From positions 1,736,001 through 1,800,000 of the forward strand of contig OX442317.1 of the NCBI GenBank assembly GCA_949358305.1: a stretch of DNA of 64,000 bases, given 5' to 3'. The notes below the pieces were generated by a model. It ran no database searches, had not been told where the DNA came from, and worked only from the letters and a program-made list of their open reading frames with translations. Source of the stretch: Strigamia acuminata (taxonomy: Eukaryota; Arthropoda; Chilopoda; Geophilomorpha; Linotaeniidae). Positions 60,901-64,000 of this stretch are shown in pieces. Within the stretch, counting starts at the first letter, position 1. Each line of letters starts with the position of its first letter. Both the position numbers and the translations under genes were made by a program.

Positions 60901-61581
60901 AAAAGCGATTACGTGGGAATTACACAGTAAATAACTTTAAAAATGATCGATTTTAAGTTAACCATTCTTTAGAAAAGATTTATTTTACTATTTATCTTTG
61001 GCGCATGTCTGTTGCACTCAATACCGGTACTCTCATTTCCACACTACTTACGAGAGAGATTGTGTCAATAATTTGCTACGTTAAAAACGACGCGTAGCTT
61101 TAACCAGTGCAACTTTCTTTTCCCTTCCCTATCGGAATTATTGATGAGCGAATGCGGTCAAAATCCCCACTTTTATCGCCCTTCTTATTTTATCCTCAAA
61201 CGCAGGTGTGCTCTAACAAATCAGCCCTCATTTACCTAAAACTTAACAGATTAGAAAATCCACCTGAGCTCTAAAACAATCTTTTACAGCTCAAGTGTTG
61301 GTGTCTGTCAAGTTGGGAAATAATCCGCCAACCCCGTTATGTACATTCCATTCGCACAGCAAACAAACACAATCATCGTAAGCATATATTTATAAACGAC
61401 ATGTACACATAAAGAAAAGAATGGTTTCGTTTTTACAAACGAAATCTTTGCTTTAGTTCCAAAGTGAAAGTGAAAAGCTGCGCCACGATGCGCCGGGAGA
61501 CGGCGTTGCATTCAGCATCTCCTTTGCGTTTCTCGTTTGTAGATCGATGAGAAGCGAATGGTGGCTGGGGGCAGGGATGCC
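57982..61581. other. Divergent intergenic region between genes B and C
   Basis: No supported gene. Likely promoters and enhancers of both genes; X-box at 60652 and X-box-like GTTGCCTTGGAGAC at 58752. Confidence 0.5.
60652..60665. promoter_or_regulatory. X-box (RFX site) between genes B and C
   Basis: GTTGCCATAGTAAC fits the RFX consensus RYYNYYATRRNRAC and lies 1 kb before gene C. Confidence 0.4.
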
Positions 61582-61643
61582 ATGAGCGTCTGGTGAAATC
61601 ATCTCACCCCTATCTTGGAACCCCTTCCCCCTGCCGGACAGCG

Positions 61644-61862
61644 ATGGAGAAGCCACTGGCCATGTGCAAAGTGGTGTTGGCTGTACTGGTCATACTTCTA
61701 GTCTCAATCCCAGCGTTGGCCATCATGTCTGCCAACCCCGATGCCAAGCGCCTGTATGACGATTTGCTTTCCAAATATAACCGACTCATTCGACCAGTGG
61801 GCAACAACTCGGAGAAGATTACGGTCAAAATGGGACTTAAATTGTCTCAATTGATAGATTTG
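61644..61862 (+). CDS. Gene C: nicotinic acetylcholine receptor subunit, first coding exon only (gene runs off the window)
   Basis: 73 codons from ATG 61644 (strong context, GCGATGG) to donor TTG|GTAAGT. Signal peptide [20 protein letters not shown]..., then [16 protein letters not shown], sequon [15 protein letters not shown]. The mature part is nearly the same as genes A and B and has the same phase-0 end, so this is a third nAChR subunit paralogue. A short upstream ORF (61582-61596, four codons) precedes the start, and a pyrimidine tract ending TTTGTAG at 61532 may close a 5'-UTR intron. Exon 2 and the Cys pair are not in the window, so alpha or beta type cannot be told. Confidence 0.9.
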
Positions 61863-61920
61863 GTAAGTTTTTACACTCATTTGCTTTCATCTTTTGCGTA
61901 GTTACCGTTTAAACCGCATT

Positions 61921-61950
61921 TTTGCTCCATTTTGCTCCATTTTGCTCCAT
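61921..61950. repeat. 10-bp repeat, three copies
   Basis: TTTGCTCCAT three times in a row, 59 bp after gene C exon 1. Confidence 0.95.
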
Positions 61951-62278
61951 TTCTTTTTAATTTAATAAAAATATCGGCTTGTTTCAATCATTTCAGTCAT
62001 TAGATTAGGGTGTTTGGTTGATTCTACTTTTTTTTGTATGTAAAATAAGCTACTGGTGCAGAAACGTGATTGTTTGATGCAGCTGCCATTTTTCTGCAGC
62101 TGCGTGTTCCTTCTCAAAACAACAGATTCTGGCAAGAGATGAAATATGAATTTCCTTATTGATTGCTCTAAATGTAAATCGTAAATCACCCTAAATAGTC
62201 GTTTTAACCGTGTTGCACATCGGTTTGTATTCAGTAGTTTGATTATTGCAAACCCTTGCGTTTCATGTCGTCTCTGTG

Positions 62279-62286
62279 TGACGTCA
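62279..62286. promoter_or_regulatory. CRE palindrome in gene C intron 1
   Basis: TGACGTCA about 420 bp after exon 1. One such 8-mer is expected by chance in this length. Confidence 0.25.
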
Positions 62287-64000
62287 TTTGAGCGTAGAGT
62301 ATTATTTTTAAAGTTGAATTTTCTTCTTAACTTAGGATATGTAATAAATTTTTAAAAAAATTTAGTCAACTATTACGAAAGTTGTCGATTTCAATTTCGA
62401 TGTCATTTTGCATAAAAGCTTTTGCTAACCCCTACTTCAATTCGATTTAGCTTTGCTCTTGTGATGGACATGCATAGACGATCGTGGTAGTGACATAGTC
62501 ACAACGTCATCTGTTGGAGCAAAGCAAAAAGGAAATTGTATCAGCTCTGATGATTGACATCGATTTACTCGTACTTCCTTCACAATTGAACGGCAGCAAA
62601 ATGGAAGGTCGCCAAATCGATTCGCGTAATTGTCAGGTCAGCGGTTTTACTAGTTTGATTATCTATTCAGATAATCATCTATTGTAGAATTTTATCAAAT
62701 AAAAAAATAAAAAACACCACCCAAAAATAAAGCAAATAGAAACTACCCATTTTTTAAATTGAATACGCAATATAGTTGTAAAATAAATTTTAAATAAATT
62801 AAATTTACTGAAGAGAACGACATTCACAGATTTTAATTAAAAATCAATCAAATATGTAGAAATAGAAAGTTTGATTGCTCTTTGACAAAACCAGGTTTTA
62901 GTTCAATTCGAAAACAAGTGGTCTTAATTGGATTTTAACTGGAGATGTTGACACTTGTAAACACAGCAGGTGTTGACGAAGAATTGAATTTGACACAGGA
63001 AGTTGGAAACGTGCGAATTTTGCCCCTAGACAGCCCTAGCCTAACTCGAATTGGTTCAAACCTTGAAACTATTACCTTGGCAGAGATGAAAAAAGGTCTG
63101 TTTCAATGGGGGATCTGCGGATTGAATTCAGATCTTCTTTTCTCTCTCGAGACGGCTCTGCGGCCGTGTGTGACGTATTGATCCAACCCATCTTGAGAAC
63201 CTTGTTTGCAGCTTCTAATGTTGCAAAAACCATTTTTTCACCTCCACCACGGTAGTTTACACCTTTAAAAACCGATTGGCATAATAGGATTAATGTATTG
63301 AAATGATAAGATATGTGACTTGAATGCAATCCAATGGAATTTGTGCAAATCTTTTCCCAAGCAACAACATACAAACTGATTTAAATTTTAAAATGTAAAC
63401 ATGTGGTAGTTAAAGTTGACATTCCGATTTTTTTCCTTTTAAATTTGAAGTCAAACAATTTGTTTGATCGTTCGATGGGTCGTTAATCTTGGGTAGGATT
63501 TTTTCTTTGGTTTGTTTACGTTTAGATCGACGAGATCTACTTTTTTTTTCCTTTCTTTCTTTTTTTGTGTGGCATATCAGTGCACAGACAAACATCGTGT
63601 CGTTTCGTGTGATGTCTGCAGTCTGCACTCAAAACTAGGAGCTGAGCAATCACTCAAAGCCAAAGGGATTTGAGTGGACACGCAGTCACCTGAAAAAGAA
63701 CAGTTGCCAAAAGAGGGCAGTACCATTTAAAGTGTGGAAAAGAGTGTCAAAAAAGATACTCGTTTATGGTGCATAAAATAAAACGGCAGCTTTTTATAGA
63801 ATATCAAACACTTTTTTTTAAATTGTGTTTCTATTTATATTTAACTATTTACTATTTTTATAAAATAAAATGGCCAACCAATATTAAACTTTTTCCTTAA
63901 TGTTCTAAAAAAAATTGTTTGTCTTTCAAACTTGGCTAGATCCATTTGTAGAAACAAAAAAAAAGTGAATACCTGATACCTTTTTGTGAGTGGACACATA

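Larger units (their letters stand above)
61863..64000 (+). other. Gene C intron 1, open at the window end
   Basis: Starts TTG|GTAAGT. The expected 45-nt exon 2 ([10 protein letters not shown]...) was not found before 64000. Confidence 0.75.

Noticed and set aside
1-64000. tRNA, rRNA, snRNA or CRISPR array
   Set aside because: No B-box-like tRNA arms with a fitting cloverleaf, no rRNA-like tracts and no spaced direct repeats were seen; the tandem arrays have no unique spacers.

Overview
The window is AT-rich, intron-rich eukaryotic DNA. Its only confident host genes are three nicotinic acetylcholine receptor (nAChR) subunit genes whose proteins resemble the arthropod alpha1/alpha2/alpha8(beta2) group. 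Together with an intact BEL/Pao retrotransposon and many short inverted-repeat elements, this points to an arthropod, probably a pancrustacean. The species cannot be fixed from the sequence.

Layout. 1-14.2 kb: intergenic DNA with decayed mobile elements (a Ty3/gypsy pol scrap, AT-rich MITE-like copies, a 65-bp perfect inverted repeat, a 76-bp hairpin, a 30-bp minisatellite). 14.2-21.05 kb: two GC/CpG-rich patches, one ending in a strong splice donor, that could be 5' exons or promoters of gene A. 21.05-34.84 kb (+): gene A, six coding exons, 520 aa. Its 9.5-kb first intron holds foldback elements, a hAT MITE with 8-bp target duplication, a TA-flanked MITE carrying a tandem array, and a 51-bp minisatellite. 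34.8-39.1 kb: intergenic. 57.88-39.08 kb (-): gene B, six coding exons, 516 aa, tail-to-tail with A. A complete BEL/Pao element (47,068-53,018, - strand) with apparently identical LTRs lies in its second intron, 31 nt after the exon 2 donor. 57.9-61.6 kb: divergent promoter region between B and C. 61.64 kb onward (+): gene C, first coding exon only; the rest lies beyond the window.

Working together. A and B share exon sizes and phases exactly (45, 110 and 181 nt for coding exons 2-4), and C has the same first-exon design, so the three arose by local duplication. Each should supply one subunit of a pentameric acetylcholine-gated cation channel at neuronal synapses. Gene B keeps the full aromatic agonist box. 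Gene A does not: loop A Tyr is Phe, the loop C Tyr before the Cys pair is Leu, and loop C is one residue longer. The BEL insertion may disturb splicing or polyadenylation of gene B. No tRNA, rRNA or CRISPR was seen.
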